From positions 124,001-188,000 of the forward strand of contig NZ_JBIQWA010000001.1 of NCBI RefSeq assembly GCF_046591575.1: DNA of 64,000 nucleotides, read 5' to 3'. Position numbers and translations under genes: made by a program. The stretch is from Marivita sp046591575 (lineage in GTDB: Bacteria; Pseudomonadota; Alphaproteobacteria; Rhodobacterales; Rhodobacteraceae). Positions 44,255 to 54,400 of this stretch are shown one piece after another; position 1 is the stretch's first letter, and each line of letters starts with the position of its first letter. Under the pieces are notes generated by a model, which saw nothing but the letters and a program-made list of their open reading frames with translations, made no database searches and was not told the origin of the DNA.

Positions 44255-46234
44255 TTATTCGGCAGCCGCGTCGACACTGCAGGACGAATTGTCCAATTCC
44301 GGAAACCAGACCCGAAAAGAGGCCCCTTGCCCTTTTGGGCTGCTGACGCTGATCAAACCACCGAACCTGGCCACCAGATTCTGGCTGATCGACAGCCCCA
44401 GCCCTGTTCCGCTTCCCTGCTTTGTCGTCATGAAAGGATCGAACACATGGTCGATCCGGTCGGCGGGAATACCAGGGCCCGTATCGGTGACGACGATTTC
44501 AGTCCCCGCCGCACCATCCTGCTCGGCCGGGCCGGTTTTGAGTGTTATGGTGCCGTCCGAACCGATGGCCTGCATCGCGTTGATCAAAAGGTTGACCAGA
44601 ACCTGTTGAAGTTCCGTCTCGACAACGCGGAATGGCTTAGCGGGCCTATGATCGACCACCGTCGCGACCCGGTTCGCACGCAGATCCGACGCCACAAGGA
44701 TCAAGGCATCCGCAACAGCGCGATCCGCATGCACGCTTGTGACCAGTTCGGGTATTTCATCTGGCCGGGTAAAGGTCAGCAATTTGCTGACCATCACATT
44801 GATCCGGTAGGTTTGGGCATCAATCAGGTCCAGTTCGGTTTTCATTGCGGCACGTTGTTCGGGCGTCAGCCCCATGCGCAAAACCTCAAGATTGCCTTGG
44901 ATGACAGCCACGGGATTATTGATCTCATGCGCGACGCCTGCGGTGATCTCGCCCACTGCGGCAAGTTTTTCGGCCATCACCAGTTTGGCAAAGGTTGCCT
45001 CAAGCCGCGCATTGGCCTCGCGCAGTTCCTCGGTCCGTTGTTCGACCAGCTCATTAAGGTTTTCGGCATAGTCGCGCAGGCTCGCGTCACGCTCCTCGAC
45101 CTGATCCAGCAACCGGTCAAGATGGCGCGCCACAGCCCCGATTTCGCTTTTTTCATCCACAGGTCCGATCCGCGCATCAAGCGCACCGGCCTCGGCCCGT
45201 GCCATTGTTGCGGTCATCCGTTCCAATGGCGCAAAGATGCCGCGGGCCAGCCACAGGAAAATCGGCACCGACAGCGCGATCACCGCAACAAACGCCGCGA
45301 TCAGAGCTATGATTGTGGCGTTACGCTGCGCGGTAAAGGGCGCTTCCAAAAACCCGGTATACAACATGCCAATCCGGTTTCCGTCGATATCGGCCAGCGG
45401 CACGTACCCCGAGATATACCAGTCATTCACCACGAACGCGCGGTCAAGCCAGGTCTGACCCGATAGCATCACCTGCTGCCAGACAACCTCTGACACACGT
45501 GTGCCCAGCGCACGTTCTCCTTCAAAAAGGCGGACATTGGTGGACACGCGCACATCGTCAAGAAACAGTGTCGTCGTGCCCGTGCGCGATATCGCCCCGG
45601 TTTCTTCGCGATAAACAAGCGCATTCATCGTGTCGATAACATTGAGGTTTCGGTTCAAAAGCCGCCCGCCCAGCAACACTGTATCGCGTCCTGCCAGCCG
45701 ATGCGCCGCCAGCATGACCAAACCGCGATCTTCAACGTCGCGGGCGATGGGGCGCGCGGCCTCGGTCGGAACAAGCGGCAGGACGGCGCGCGCAGCCAGC
45801 GGCGCAGAGAGTTCCGCCAGATCGCGGGCCTCCAGTCGAACAAGATGCGCGGTCGGACGGTCAGGTGTGGCACCTTTGGCAACGGCGCGCATTGCTTCGG
45901 GCATGTCCGACCCCGAAAGCGACCGCAGGATAAGGAAATCCAGTCCCTTCTCCACGCGTTCGCGTTCAAGAAACGCCTCCAGCACACTGGCCCCCTGCTG
46001 CGAGGCCCGCGCAAAACTCAGCGATTCTCCGACCGCCGCGACACCGGCCGCCTGCGTTGCTTCGATCTGTTCAAAATACTGCTCCGCCACGCGTAGGTCG
46101 CTAGCCACCTTGGAAATCAGAAGATCATCATGCCGTTCAATCCAGCGCTGCATGGTGACACCCAGCAAAAGCGGCAGAAGCACGATCAGCGGAAGCAATG
46201 CGATAAAAAGCAGCCGCCAGCGAACCGAGCGCAT
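44255..46234 (-). CDS. Membrane sensor histidine kinase
   Basis: This kinase has 659 residues. There is one membrane helix at the N-terminus (LLFIALLPLIVLLPLLLGV), a large periplasmic Cache-like sensor (about 30-300, ending IGMLYTGFLEAPF), and a second helix near 310-330. HAMP follows (FAPLERMTATMARAEAGALDARIG), then a coiled coil. The phosphoacceptor is GEITAGVAHEINNPVAVIQGN, followed by the ATPase domain with LINAMQAIGSDG, VVTDTGPGIPADRI and GTGLGLSISQNLV. It is 3 nt after the regulator gene, so the pair is one operon. It probably senses the importer's ligand outside the membrane. Confidence 0.92.
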   Translation of the reverse strand: MRSVRWRLLFIALLPLIVLLPLLLGVTMQRWIERHDDLLISKVASDLRVAEQYFEQIEATQAAGVAAVGESLSFARASQQGASVLEAFLERERVEKGLDFLILRSLSGSDMPEAMRAVAKGATPDRPTAHLVRLEARDLAELSAPLAARAVLPLVPTEAARPIARDVEDRGLVMLAAHRLAGRDTVLLGGRLLNRNLNVIDTMNALVYREETGAISRTGTTTLFLDDVRVSTNVRLFEGERALGTRVSEVVWQQVMLSGQTWLDRAFVVNDWYISGYVPLADIDGNRIGMLYTGFLEAPFTAQRNATIIALIAAFVAVIALSVPIFLWLARGIFAPLERMTATMARAEAGALDARIGPVDEKSEIGAVARHLDRLLDQVEERDASLRDYAENLNELVEQRTEELREANARLEATFAKLVMAEKLAAVGEITAGVAHEINNPVAVIQGNLEVLRMGLTPEQRAAMKTELDLIDAQTYRINVMVSKLLTFTRPDEIPELVTSVHADRAVADALILVASDLRANRVATVVDHRPAKPFRVVETELQQVLVNLLINAMQAIGSDGTITLKTGPAEQDGAAGTEIVVTDTGPGIPADRIDHVFDPFMTTKQGSGTGLGLSISQNLVARFGGLISVSSPKGQGASFRVWFPELDNSSCSVDAAAE

Positions 46235-46237
46235 GCT

Positions 46238-47647
46238 TCAAAGGCCCCAGGCGCGGCATTTGCGGTCGATGGTCTTGCGCGCCACACCCAGGCGCCGAGC
46301 GGCCTCGGCCCGGTTGCCATCGCAGGCGTCAAGAACGTTCAGGATATGCCGCCGTTCAACCGCAGCAAGACTGTCGGTCTCGGCAGAGCGGGGTGTGCTT
46401 TCGCCCAGGGCCATGTCGAAATCACCATGGATCAGCGCGCGTTCCACCGTGTTGCGCAGCTCCATGACATTGCCCGGCCAATCATGCGACAAGAACCGCC
46501 GCCGCGCCGTGGCAGAGATTTCCGGGAACGGTATGCCCATGCGCCGCGCCAGGCTTTCGCCGAAAAACCGCGTCAGGTCGAGCACGTCTTCGCCCCGATC
46601 CCGTAACGGCGGCAAGACGATATCGATCACCGTCAGGAGGTAAAACAGATCGGCCCGAAAGCCTTTCTCCTCCACGATATCGGCCAGCGGCTGCGTGGTT
46701 GAACTGACGATGCGCACATCAAGGTCCAGGCTGCGCCGCGCGCCCACCGGGCTAAACCGTCCGGTGCTCAGCAATTCGCTGAGGATGTTCTGACATCCGG
46801 GCGACAAAAGCTCCATATCTTCCAGAAACAGCGTACCACCCGCAGCACTTTGCAACATTCCCTCTTGCCCCGAGACCGCGCCACCAGGCCCCGTGTCAAG
46901 TCGTCCGAAAAGCCGCTCTTGGAAGACTTGCTCGGTCAGGCCATAGCATTGGAGCCAGACAAACGGTTTGTTCGCACGCGCCGACGCGGCATGCAGCATT
47001 CGGGCCGCCACCTGTTTGCCCGATCCGACCTCGCCCCGAATGACGACATGCGATGCCGAGGGGGCTGCCCGTTCAATCGCGGCGCAGACATCGGTGATCC
47101 CCGGCGAGCGCCCGACCAGCGCAGAACGGTGTTTGACAAGATCCTTGCCGAACTCAAGCTCGTGTCGCAGAACGGTGTTCTGACGGCGCAGGCTCGCGCG
47201 TTCAAGCGAATGGGCAATCGCGTTCAAAACCTGATTAGACCGGAACGGTTTGAGCAGAAAATCACTGGCACCGGCACGGATCGCCTGAATGGCCGTGTCA
47301 AGGTCGGCATGCGCCGTGATCAGGATTGCATCGCTGTAAAGCCCGATCTTGCGTTGTTCAGCCAACCAGTCAAGGCCCGTCTGATCGGGCATTATGTTGT
47401 CCAGAACGATGACATCGTAAGCGTGAACATCCAGAAATCCCGACGCTTGCGAGGTGTGCTCGGCCACATGAACAAGCGCGCAATGTGCTTCAAGCACTTT
47501 GAACAAGAAATTGCGCATACCCGGTTCATCGTCGACCACAAGCACCCGCGCGTTCGCCAGCGCCCCGCCAAACTGCGCCGGCGCGTCCGGATCATGCGCG
47601 TCGGGCGCATCAAGGCTGGGCGAGTTGGTTTCAGTGTGGATCGACAT
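46238..47647 (-). CDS. NtrC-like response regulator with degenerate GAFTGA motif
   Basis: This protein has 469 residues in three parts. The receiver (about 30-150) has VVDDEPGMRN, the phosphorylated Asp in VIVLDNIMPD, LITAHAD and LLKPF. The AAA+ domain (about 165-390) has Walker A GEVGSGKQVAARML and a C-terminal Fis-type HTH (AEAARRLGVARKTIDRKCRAW). The sigma-54 contact loop GAFTGA is replaced by TGPGGA in a gap-free alignment. Walker B reads LFLED instead of LFLDE. By analogy with Rhodobacter NtrC/HupR it may not work through sigma-54. The start at ATG 47647 is chosen at the beginning of the conserved part. Confidence 0.88.
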   Translation of the reverse strand: MSIHTETNSPSLDAPDAHDPDAPAQFGGALANARVLVVDDEPGMRNFLFKVLEAHCALVHVAEHTSQASGFLDVHAYDVIVLDNIMPDQTGLDWLAEQRKIGLYSDAILITAHADLDTAIQAIRAGASDFLLKPFRSNQVLNAIAHSLERASLRRQNTVLRHELEFGKDLVKHRSALVGRSPGITDVCAAIERAAPSASHVVIRGEVGSGKQVAARMLHAASARANKPFVWLQCYGLTEQVFQERLFGRLDTGPGGAVSGQEGMLQSAAGGTLFLEDMELLSPGCQNILSELLSTGRFSPVGARRSLDLDVRIVSSTTQPLADIVEEKGFRADLFYLLTVIDIVLPPLRDRGEDVLDLTRFFGESLARRMGIPFPEISATARRRFLSHDWPGNVMELRNTVERALIHGDFDMALGESTPRSAETDSLAAVERRHILNVLDACDGNRAEAARRLGVARKTIDRKCRAWGL

Positions 47648-47915
47648 GGTCACGACGAACAGTGGAAATAGCTGGCCGACCCCACAATCGCCTTGGTCCG
47701 GCACATGGCCGACCAAGCGCTGCCGCATTGTTCAAGTGCATAGGTTTTCCTGCGCATTCGACACATCCCATCGTGGCATTGCGATATGCTAGGGGAAGGA
47801 TAATGGATCTGGCAATGCCAAACGCGGCTTTAGCAGATGGGCCTACATCTCTCAGGATTGCAAAACGACAGCATATTACTTACTTTATGTATTCAAAATA
47901 TAAAGGTTAAGAACC

Positions 47916-48437
47916 ATGGCAGAGAACGCTGAACCCAAACGACGCATCGTTTCGTCACGACATCTTGCCGAAGGTGACGGTTGGGAATCTTCCGAATTCG
48001 AATACGGCCTGATCATTGCCTATAATGCGTTTTCGCGCTGGATGACCCGTTGCATGTCGGCCGCCGGGAACACCGACTTGACCCCGCTTGAAATCCTTGT
48101 GCTGCACAACGCCAATCATCGCGGCCGCGACAAGCGCCTTACTGACATCTGTTTTTTGTTAAACATCGAAGACACGCACACTGTGAATTACGCCCTGCGC
48201 AAATTGATGAAGATGGAGCTTCTGAATTCGGAGAAGCGTGGCAAAGAGGTGTTTTACAGCACATCCGAAACAGGTGAGGCATTGTGCGAGGCGTACCGCA
48301 TTGTCCGCGAAAGGTGCTTTCTTGATGGTCTGTCGCGCCTTGATATCAGCAGCGAGGAAATGCGGGAAATCGCGGCCAGCCTGCGGGCCTTTTCCGGGCA
48401 GTACGATCAGGCCAGCCGCGCTGCTGCATCTCTTTAG
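47916..48437 (+). CDS. MarR-type winged-helix regulator
   Basis: This DNA-binding protein has 173 residues and a MarR-like fold: helix FEYGLIIAYNAFSRWMTRCMS, LTPLEILVLHNANHRGRDKRLTDICFLL leading into the recognition region VNYALRKLMKMELLNSEKRGKEVFYSTSETG (helix then wing). AAGG lies upstream of the start. It converges with, and overlaps by 4 nt, the TRAP permease gene. The 268-nt gap before it (47648-47915) is AT-rich near the start with TTTAT and ATAAA arms 11 nt apart, a possible self-operator. Target genes are probably the TRAP and oxoprolinase genes. Confidence 0.85.
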   Translation: MAENAEPKRRIVSSRHLAEGDGWESSEFEYGLIIAYNAFSRWMTRCMSAAGNTDLTPLEILVLHNANHRGRDKRLTDICFLLNIEDTHTVNYALRKLMKMELLNSEKRGKEVFYSTSETGEALCEAYRIVRERCFLDGLSRLDISSEEMREIAASLRAFSGQYDQASRAAASL

Positions 48438-49735
48438 CCGCTCATATAGGCGGGAAGAAACGTCACGATTTGCGGGAACACACAGATCAATACAACGCCC
48501 AAGAGCAAAAGCAAAAAGAATGGAAACGCTGCTTTGGCAACCCTGAGGATGTCGATGCCTGTCAGCCCTTGAATGACAAACAGGTTAAATCCGACCGGCG
48601 GGGTGATCTGGCTCATTTCAACAACGATCACCAGATAGATCCCGAACCAAAGCGGATCGATCCCGACGGCGGTGATCATCGGCATAATGATCGACGTCGT
48701 CAGCACGATGACTGAAATCCCGTCCAGAAAGCAGCCCAGAACGATAAAGAAGATCGTCAGCGCAAATAGCAGTACCGGCACCGACAGGTTCATCTCGGAG
48801 ATCCAGGCACCCAAATTTCGCGGAAGCCCGGTAAAACCCATGGACACTGAGAGAAATGCAGCCCCCAAAAGGATCAGCGCAATCATGCAGGACGTGCGCG
48901 TCGCAGACATCACTGCCTGCCTGAACAGTTTCCAGCTGAAGGACCCAGACACCCACGCAAGCAGGGTGGCCAGAACCACGCCAAGCGCCGCAGCGTCGGT
49001 CGGTGAAGCAAGACCGCCATAGATCGACCCGATTACGCCACCAATCAACAATGCAACCGGGATCAGCCGACGCGATGCGATAATCTTTTCTTTGAACGAG
49101 AATTTTTCATCAATGGCGGGGATCAGCGCCGGGTTCGCCCAGGCGCGTACCGCCACATAGCAGGCGAACAAGGTTAAGATCATCATGCCGGGAATGATCG
49201 CGGCAATGAACAGGCGGGCGATAGATTGCTCTGTCGCGACCCCATAAACGATCAAGATAATCGACGGCGGGATCAACAACCCCAACGTGGCGGACCCCGC
49301 CAATGTGCCCAGGATCAGGCTTTCGGGATATCCGCGTTTGGTCAATTCCGGAACAGACATACGCCCGATCGTGGCGGCGGTGGCCGCCGACGACCCTGAC
49401 ACGGCGGCAAAAATTGCACAGCCGAACACGTTGACATGCAACAGACGTCCCGGTGCACGGCTGAGCCATGGAACAAGCCCGGTGAACATGTCGTCACTGA
49501 TACGGGAGCGCAGCAGGATTTCTCCCATCAGGATGAAAAGAGGCAACGCCGTCAGCGCCCAGCTGTGCGAATGGCCCCAAAAGGTTGTAGCCAGGATCAA
49601 TCCTGACGGGGCGTTGGAAAACAACACAAGCCCTGCAAGCCCGACCAAAGACAGCGAAATCGCCACCCAGACACCTGACGCAAGCAACGCAATCAACAGG
49701 GTCAGCAAGGTGACCGCGATCATCGGATCCGACAT
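48434..49735 (-). CDS. TRAP transporter large permease (DctM family)
   Basis: This is the main membrane subunit of a Na+-coupled TRAP importer, 433 residues, about 12 helices. Stretches typical of DctM are FILMGEILLRSRISDDMFTGL, GSSAATAATIGRMSVPELTKRGYP, GSATLGLLIPPSIILIVYG and ITPPVGFNLFVIQGLTG. It begins 2 nt after the small permease gene. Confidence 0.93.
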   Translation of the reverse strand: MSDPMIAVTLLTLLIALLASGVWVAISLSLVGLAGLVLFSNAPSGLILATTFWGHSHSWALTALPLFILMGEILLRSRISDDMFTGLVPWLSRAPGRLLHVNVFGCAIFAAVSGSSAATAATIGRMSVPELTKRGYPESLILGTLAGSATLGLLIPPSIILIVYGVATEQSIARLFIAAIIPGMMILTLFACYVAVRAWANPALIPAIDEKFSFKEKIIASRRLIPVALLIGGVIGSIYGGLASPTDAAALGVVLATLLAWVSGSFSWKLFRQAVMSATRTSCMIALILLGAAFLSVSMGFTGLPRNLGAWISEMNLSVPVLLFALTIFFIVLGCFLDGISVIVLTTSIIMPMITAVGIDPLWFGIYLVIVVEMSQITPPVGFNLFVIQGLTGIDILRVAKAAFPFFLLLLLGVVLICVFPQIVTFLPAYMSG

Positions 49736-49737
49736 GG

Positions 49738-50262
49738 CTAAACCTCGTCCGGTGTGGACAGGACGGGTTTGCCGGACTGTATAAGATCAACCAGTGTATG
49801 AACCAAAGCGACCAGCAACAGCCCGGTTCCAAACGCGGCAACGCTTTGCGGTATCCAAAGCGCGACCGGAACAATCCCTGTCGACACATCGCCGTAGTGG
49901 AGGCTTTCAAGAACCAAACCCACCATGAACCATGTCGCATATCCGACAAGCAAGATGGCGATGACAAGCACACCGGCTTCGACAAAAAACTGAAGCCGCT
50001 GCGGCAGACGCCCCGTGACCAGATTGACCCGGATATGCGCCCCGGCTCGCAAGCTGTGCGCCAAAGCCAGAAATGTGGCTCCTGCCAACATGAAGCCGGA
50101 AAAATCCGCATAGGAAGGAATAGTCGATGGCAACGTTCCAGGGCTAAGCCGCCCAAACCCGTTCAGGATAATTTGCGCTGAAATCAAGAGGCAGATCAAC
50201 AAGATCAGACCACCGGCAATCGCCCCGCAAATGTCATATAGCTTTTGAAGTGTCCGGCCCAT
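49738..50262 (-). CDS. TRAP transporter small permease (DctQ family)
   Basis: This is a four-helix membrane subunit of 174 residues with the DctQ layout, including a charged loop FLALAHSLRAGAHIRVNLV. It is needed for binding-protein docking and transport. It lies between the binding-protein gene and the large permease, in the same direction. Confidence 0.9.
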   Translation of the reverse strand: MGRTLQKLYDICGAIAGGLILLICLLISAQIILNGFGRLSPGTLPSTIPSYADFSGFMLAGATFLALAHSLRAGAHIRVNLVTGRLPQRLQFFVEAGVLVIAILLVGYATWFMVGLVLESLHYGDVSTGIVPVALWIPQSVAAFGTGLLLVALVHTLVDLIQSGKPVLSTPDEV

Positions 50263-50296
50263 GGTGGCTGTACCCCTAAATTTTGCAATGAAGCGG

Positions 50297-50324
50297 GGCC
50301 GGCACCCGTAAGCAGATGCCGACC
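50297..50324 (-). other. Stem-loop between TRAP binding-protein and permease genes
   Basis: GGTCGGCA/TGCCGGCC (8 bp, one G-T pair) with a 12-nt loop lies 16 nt after the binding-protein stop, no T-run. It probably sets the level of permease relative to binding protein. Confidence 0.6.
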
Positions 50325-50340
50325 AGTTAGAATGGGTACT

Positions 50341-51300
50341 TTATTGCTGATAGGCCTCAAGAATGGCCATTGCGCTCTCAGAGGCATTGGCGCGCCAGTT
50401 TTCAAGCATGGTGGCACCAATGGCTTGCAGACCGTCGACCAGCTCTGCGCTGGGTTCATAAACAGTGATACCATTCTCGGCCAAAGCGGCGGTCATGCTG
50501 TCCGCCTCTGCGACCGACATCTCCCAGCCGCGCGCCTGCGCCGTTTCGGCAGCGGCCAGAACCGCGGCCTGCGTGCCCGCGTCAAGGCGATCGAACATGC
50601 GCTGGTTCACGACAACGATATTCTTTGGCACCCAAGCGTTGATCGGGCTGTAATGTGTTACGAAATCCCAGGCCGTCGAATTCACCCCGGTGGAAGGCGA
50701 TGTGATCATTGCAGCGACCTGACCCGTGGCAAAGGCCTGCGGGATATCAGATGCCTCGACCTGAACCGGTGCAGCCCCGGCAAGAGACGCGAATTCTTCC
50801 AATGCGGCATTGTAGGCACGGAACCGAAGACCGTTCAGATCGGCCACTGTCGCAATTTCACCATTTGTATACAGCCCTTGGGGCGGCCAAGGCACAGAAA
50901 ACAATGGCATCAGTCCCTGTTCTGCCAAAAGCTCGGTGATCACCGGGCGCTGTGCCTCCCACAGTTTCGCCGCGTCTTCATAGCTGGTGGCAACAAAGGG
51001 CTGGCTATCCAGGCCAAAAGCCAGGTCTTCGTTTGACAAAGTGGACAAGAAAAACTCGCCCATCGGCACCTGACGGTTGCGCACAGCGCCCTTGATTTCG
51101 GAATGGGGGAAAAGCGACCCTGCTGAATGGATCGTAATGTCCAATCCATCATTCGTCGCGGCGCGCACATCATCAGTGAACTGCATGATGTTCTGGGTGT
51201 GGAAGGTGGTATCGCCATAGGGCGTGGGCATATCCCAGCTTTCAGCCTGGGCAGCCGTGGCCAGAGTAAGCGCGGCAGCGCCGAACAAGACATGTTTCAT
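50341..51300 (-). CDS. TRAP transporter substrate-binding protein (DctP family)
   Basis: This is a periplasmic solute receptor of 319 residues with a Sec signal (LFGAAALTLATAAQA). The DctP fold is indicated by LRFRAYNAALEEFASLAGAAPVQVEASDIPQAFATGQVAAMITSP, which contains the conserved Arg (FRAYN) that binds the ligand's carboxylate. The ligand is therefore probably an organic or amino acid. It is divergent from the HyuA/HyuB fusion, which suggests 5-oxoproline or a hydantoin-like compound; this is inference from position. Confidence 0.9.
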   Translation of the reverse strand: MKHVLFGAAALTLATAAQAESWDMPTPYGDTTFHTQNIMQFTDDVRAATNDGLDITIHSAGSLFPHSEIKGAVRNRQVPMGEFFLSTLSNEDLAFGLDSQPFVATSYEDAAKLWEAQRPVITELLAEQGLMPLFSVPWPPQGLYTNGEIATVADLNGLRFRAYNAALEEFASLAGAAPVQVEASDIPQAFATGQVAAMITSPSTGVNSTAWDFVTHYSPINAWVPKNIVVVNQRMFDRLDAGTQAAVLAAAETAQARGWEMSVAEADSMTAALAENGITVYEPSAELVDGLQAIGATMLENWRANASESAMAILEAYQQ

Positions 51301-51348
51301 GCGGGGTTCTCCAGTGTTGGGTGTTTGCGAATCTATTCGATTTCATTA

Positions 51349-51367
51349 CGTTGACATTTTGTCAGCG
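51349..51367. promoter_or_regulatory. Palindrome in the TRAP/oxoprolinase divergent promoter
   Basis: CGTTGACA-TTT-TGTCAGCG (8-bp arms, one mismatch) lies in the 110-nt divergent gap. Its core GACATTTTGTC is the same 11-mer as in the branched-chain ABC control region. The MarR-type regulator is a candidate binder. Confidence 0.5.
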
Positions 51368-51410
51368 TTATATCCATAAAGCAACAACAATTAGATTCGG
51401 AGCAGCGCAG

Positions 51411-54400
51411 ATGAGCATGTCCAACGAGAGCAAATGGCAGTTCTGGGTCGATCGGGGCGGCACCTTCACCGATATCGTTGCACGCAGACCAGATGGCGCA
51501 TTGCGCACCCACAAGCTTTTGTCGGAAAATCCCGAAGCCTATCCTGACGCCGCCGTTCACGGCATCCGCACTCTGCTTGGCATATCTGCCAAAGAGACCA
51601 TTCCCGAAGGTCACATATCGGCGGTCAAGATGGGCACCACGGTTGCCACCAACGCTTTGCTTGAGCGCAAAGGCGAACCAACTGTCTTGATGATCACCAA
51701 GGGCATGAAGGATCTTTTGCGGATCGGCTATCAAAACCGCCCCAACCTGTTTGATTTGCACATTACGCTGCCCGAACTTCTGTATGATCACGTGATCGAG
51801 GTCGAAGAACGCATGGGGGCCGACGGGCAGGTCATTCTCCCGCTGAATACGGACCACGCCCGGGACGCGCTTTCGCGCGCCTACGACAAAGGGTTCCGGT
51901 CGGTCGCCATCGCGTTGATGCACGGCTATCGCTACACCGATCACGAAACCCACTTGGGCGAACTGGCGCGACACTTGGGCTTTGCTCAGATCTCGCTCAG
52001 CCATGAGGCAAGCCCACTGATCAAACTGGTGTCACGCGGCGATACGGCCGTTGTCGACGCTTACCTCTCGCCCATTTTGCGCCGTTACGTTGCGCAAGTG
52101 GCCGATGCTCTTGGTGCTTCGGACGGTGGCTGCGACAGCCTGATGTTCATGCAGTCCAACGGCGGATTAACCGATGCTCGGATGTTTCAGGGCAAAGACG
52201 CAATCCTGTCCGGGCCTGCGGGCGGCGTGGTCGGCATGGTGCGCACGGCGGCAGATCTTGGTTTCCAGAAACTCATAGGCTTTGATATGGGCGGCACATC
52301 GACGGATGTGTGCCACTATGCGGGCGAATATGAACGGTCCTTCGAAACCGAGGTTGCCGGCGTGCGGATGCGGGCACCGATGATGTCAATCCACACGGTA
52401 GCGGCGGGGGGTGGGTCGATCCTGACGTATCAGGACGGTCGTATGCAGGTTGGTCCTGAAAGTGCCGGAGCCAATCCCGGCCCCGCCTCTTATCGCCGTG
52501 ATGGCCCATTGACGGTTACCGATTGCAACGTTCTGCTGGGCAAACTTCAACCCGACCAATTCCCTGCCGTGTTCGGGCCAAACGCCGATCAACCGCTTGA
52601 TGCAGACATCGTCCGGGCGAAATTCGAAACCCTTGCAGCAGAGATCGGCGGTGACAAATCCGTCGAGGACATCGCCGAAGGCTTTCTGCGGATTGCGGTC
52701 GAAAACATGGCCAATGCAATCAAGAAGATCAGCGTCCAGCGCGGCTATGATGTCACGCGGTACACCATGAATTGCTTTGGTGGCGCTGGTGGCCAGCATG
52801 CTTGCTTGGTGGCGGATGCACTGGGAATGGAAAGCATTTTCATTCATCCCTTTGCCGGAGTTCTGTCGGCATTTGGTATGGGTCTGGCGGATGTGCGCGC
52901 GATCCGTGAAGCGCAATTTGCCCGGTCGGTCGACGATATCTCGGCAGCCCGCCAAACGGTCCAGACCCTTATCCAAGAGGCCAGAAATGATGTCCGCGAT
53001 CAAGGCATCCCGGACCAGGCGATTCACGCGGTTGCCATGGCGCATATCCGCACCGATGGTGCCCACCAAACGCTTGAGGTGCCCTTCGGTGATCCTGTCG
53101 AGATGACCGAGAGTTTTGCTCAGGCGCATCGGCAGCGGTTTGGCTTTGTGCCGGAATACGCCGACCTTATCATAGATGTGCTGACCGCAGAGGCGATTGG
53201 GTCCACCGGTGAAGAGGTCACGATCCCCGACGCGGCGCAGGCCCGCGCACCAGCCAAAACCGCCCGGATGTTCAGCGACGGTGCCTGGCGCGATGTTCCG
53301 CTGGTCGACCGCACGATGCTTGGCCCCGGAGAGAGTGTGAAAGGCCCCGCCATACTGACCGAACCCACGGGCACGAACATTGTTGAGGCCGGCTGGGACG
53401 CGACCTGCGAGCAGGGTGGCAATCTGGTTTTGCGGCGGGTTGTCCCGTTGGACCGGCAAGAAGCGATTGGCACATCCGTCGATCCAGTCATGCTCGAAGT
53501 GTTCAACAACCTCTTCATGTCCATCGCGGAACAAATGGGCGCGACGCTTGCAAACACCGCCTATTCGGTGAACATCAAGGAACGATACGATTTTTCCTGC
53601 GCACTCTTTGATGCCGCAGGCGATCTGGTCGCCAACGCGCCACATGTCCCGGTCCACCTTGGATCAATGTCTGAAAGCGTGCGCACGATTCTGGCCCAGA
53701 ACGCGGGCAAGATCCGTCCCGGTGACGTATTCATGATGAACAACCCGTATAACGGCGGCACACACCTACCCGATGTCACGGTCATCACACCGGTTTTTGA
53801 CGATGCAGGCGCAAACATCATCTACACGGTCGCGTCGCGCGGGCATCATGCCGATATCGGCGGAACCACACCGGGATCTGCCCCCCCGGACAGCACACAT
53901 ATCGACCAAGAAGGTGTGTTGATCGACAATTTCCTGCTTGTCAAACAGGGGGTGCTCCAAGACAGCGCTGCGCGCGACCTTCTGGCCTCAGGCGCATATC
54001 CGTGCCGCAACATTGATCAGAACATGGCCGATCTTGCAGCCCAGATCGCGGCCAACGCAACAGGTGTGCAAGAATTGCAAAAGATCACCCATCAGTTCGG
54101 TCTGGACGTGGTTCACGCTTACATGCGCCACGTGCAGGACAACGCAGAAGAAAGCGTGCGCCGCGTTCTTGATGTGCTGCATGACAGCACGTTCACCTAT
54201 CCATTGGACAGTGGCGCGCAGATCAAGGTGTCCATAGCCGTCGACAAATCTGCACGGTCCGCCACACTTGATTTCACCGGCACATCACCGCAGGACACAT
54301 TCAACTACAACGCACCAAGCGCGATCTGCCATGCCGTGGTGCTTTATGTGTTCCGCACCTTGGTTGGCGCAAATATCCCGATGAACGAAGGCTGCCTGAA

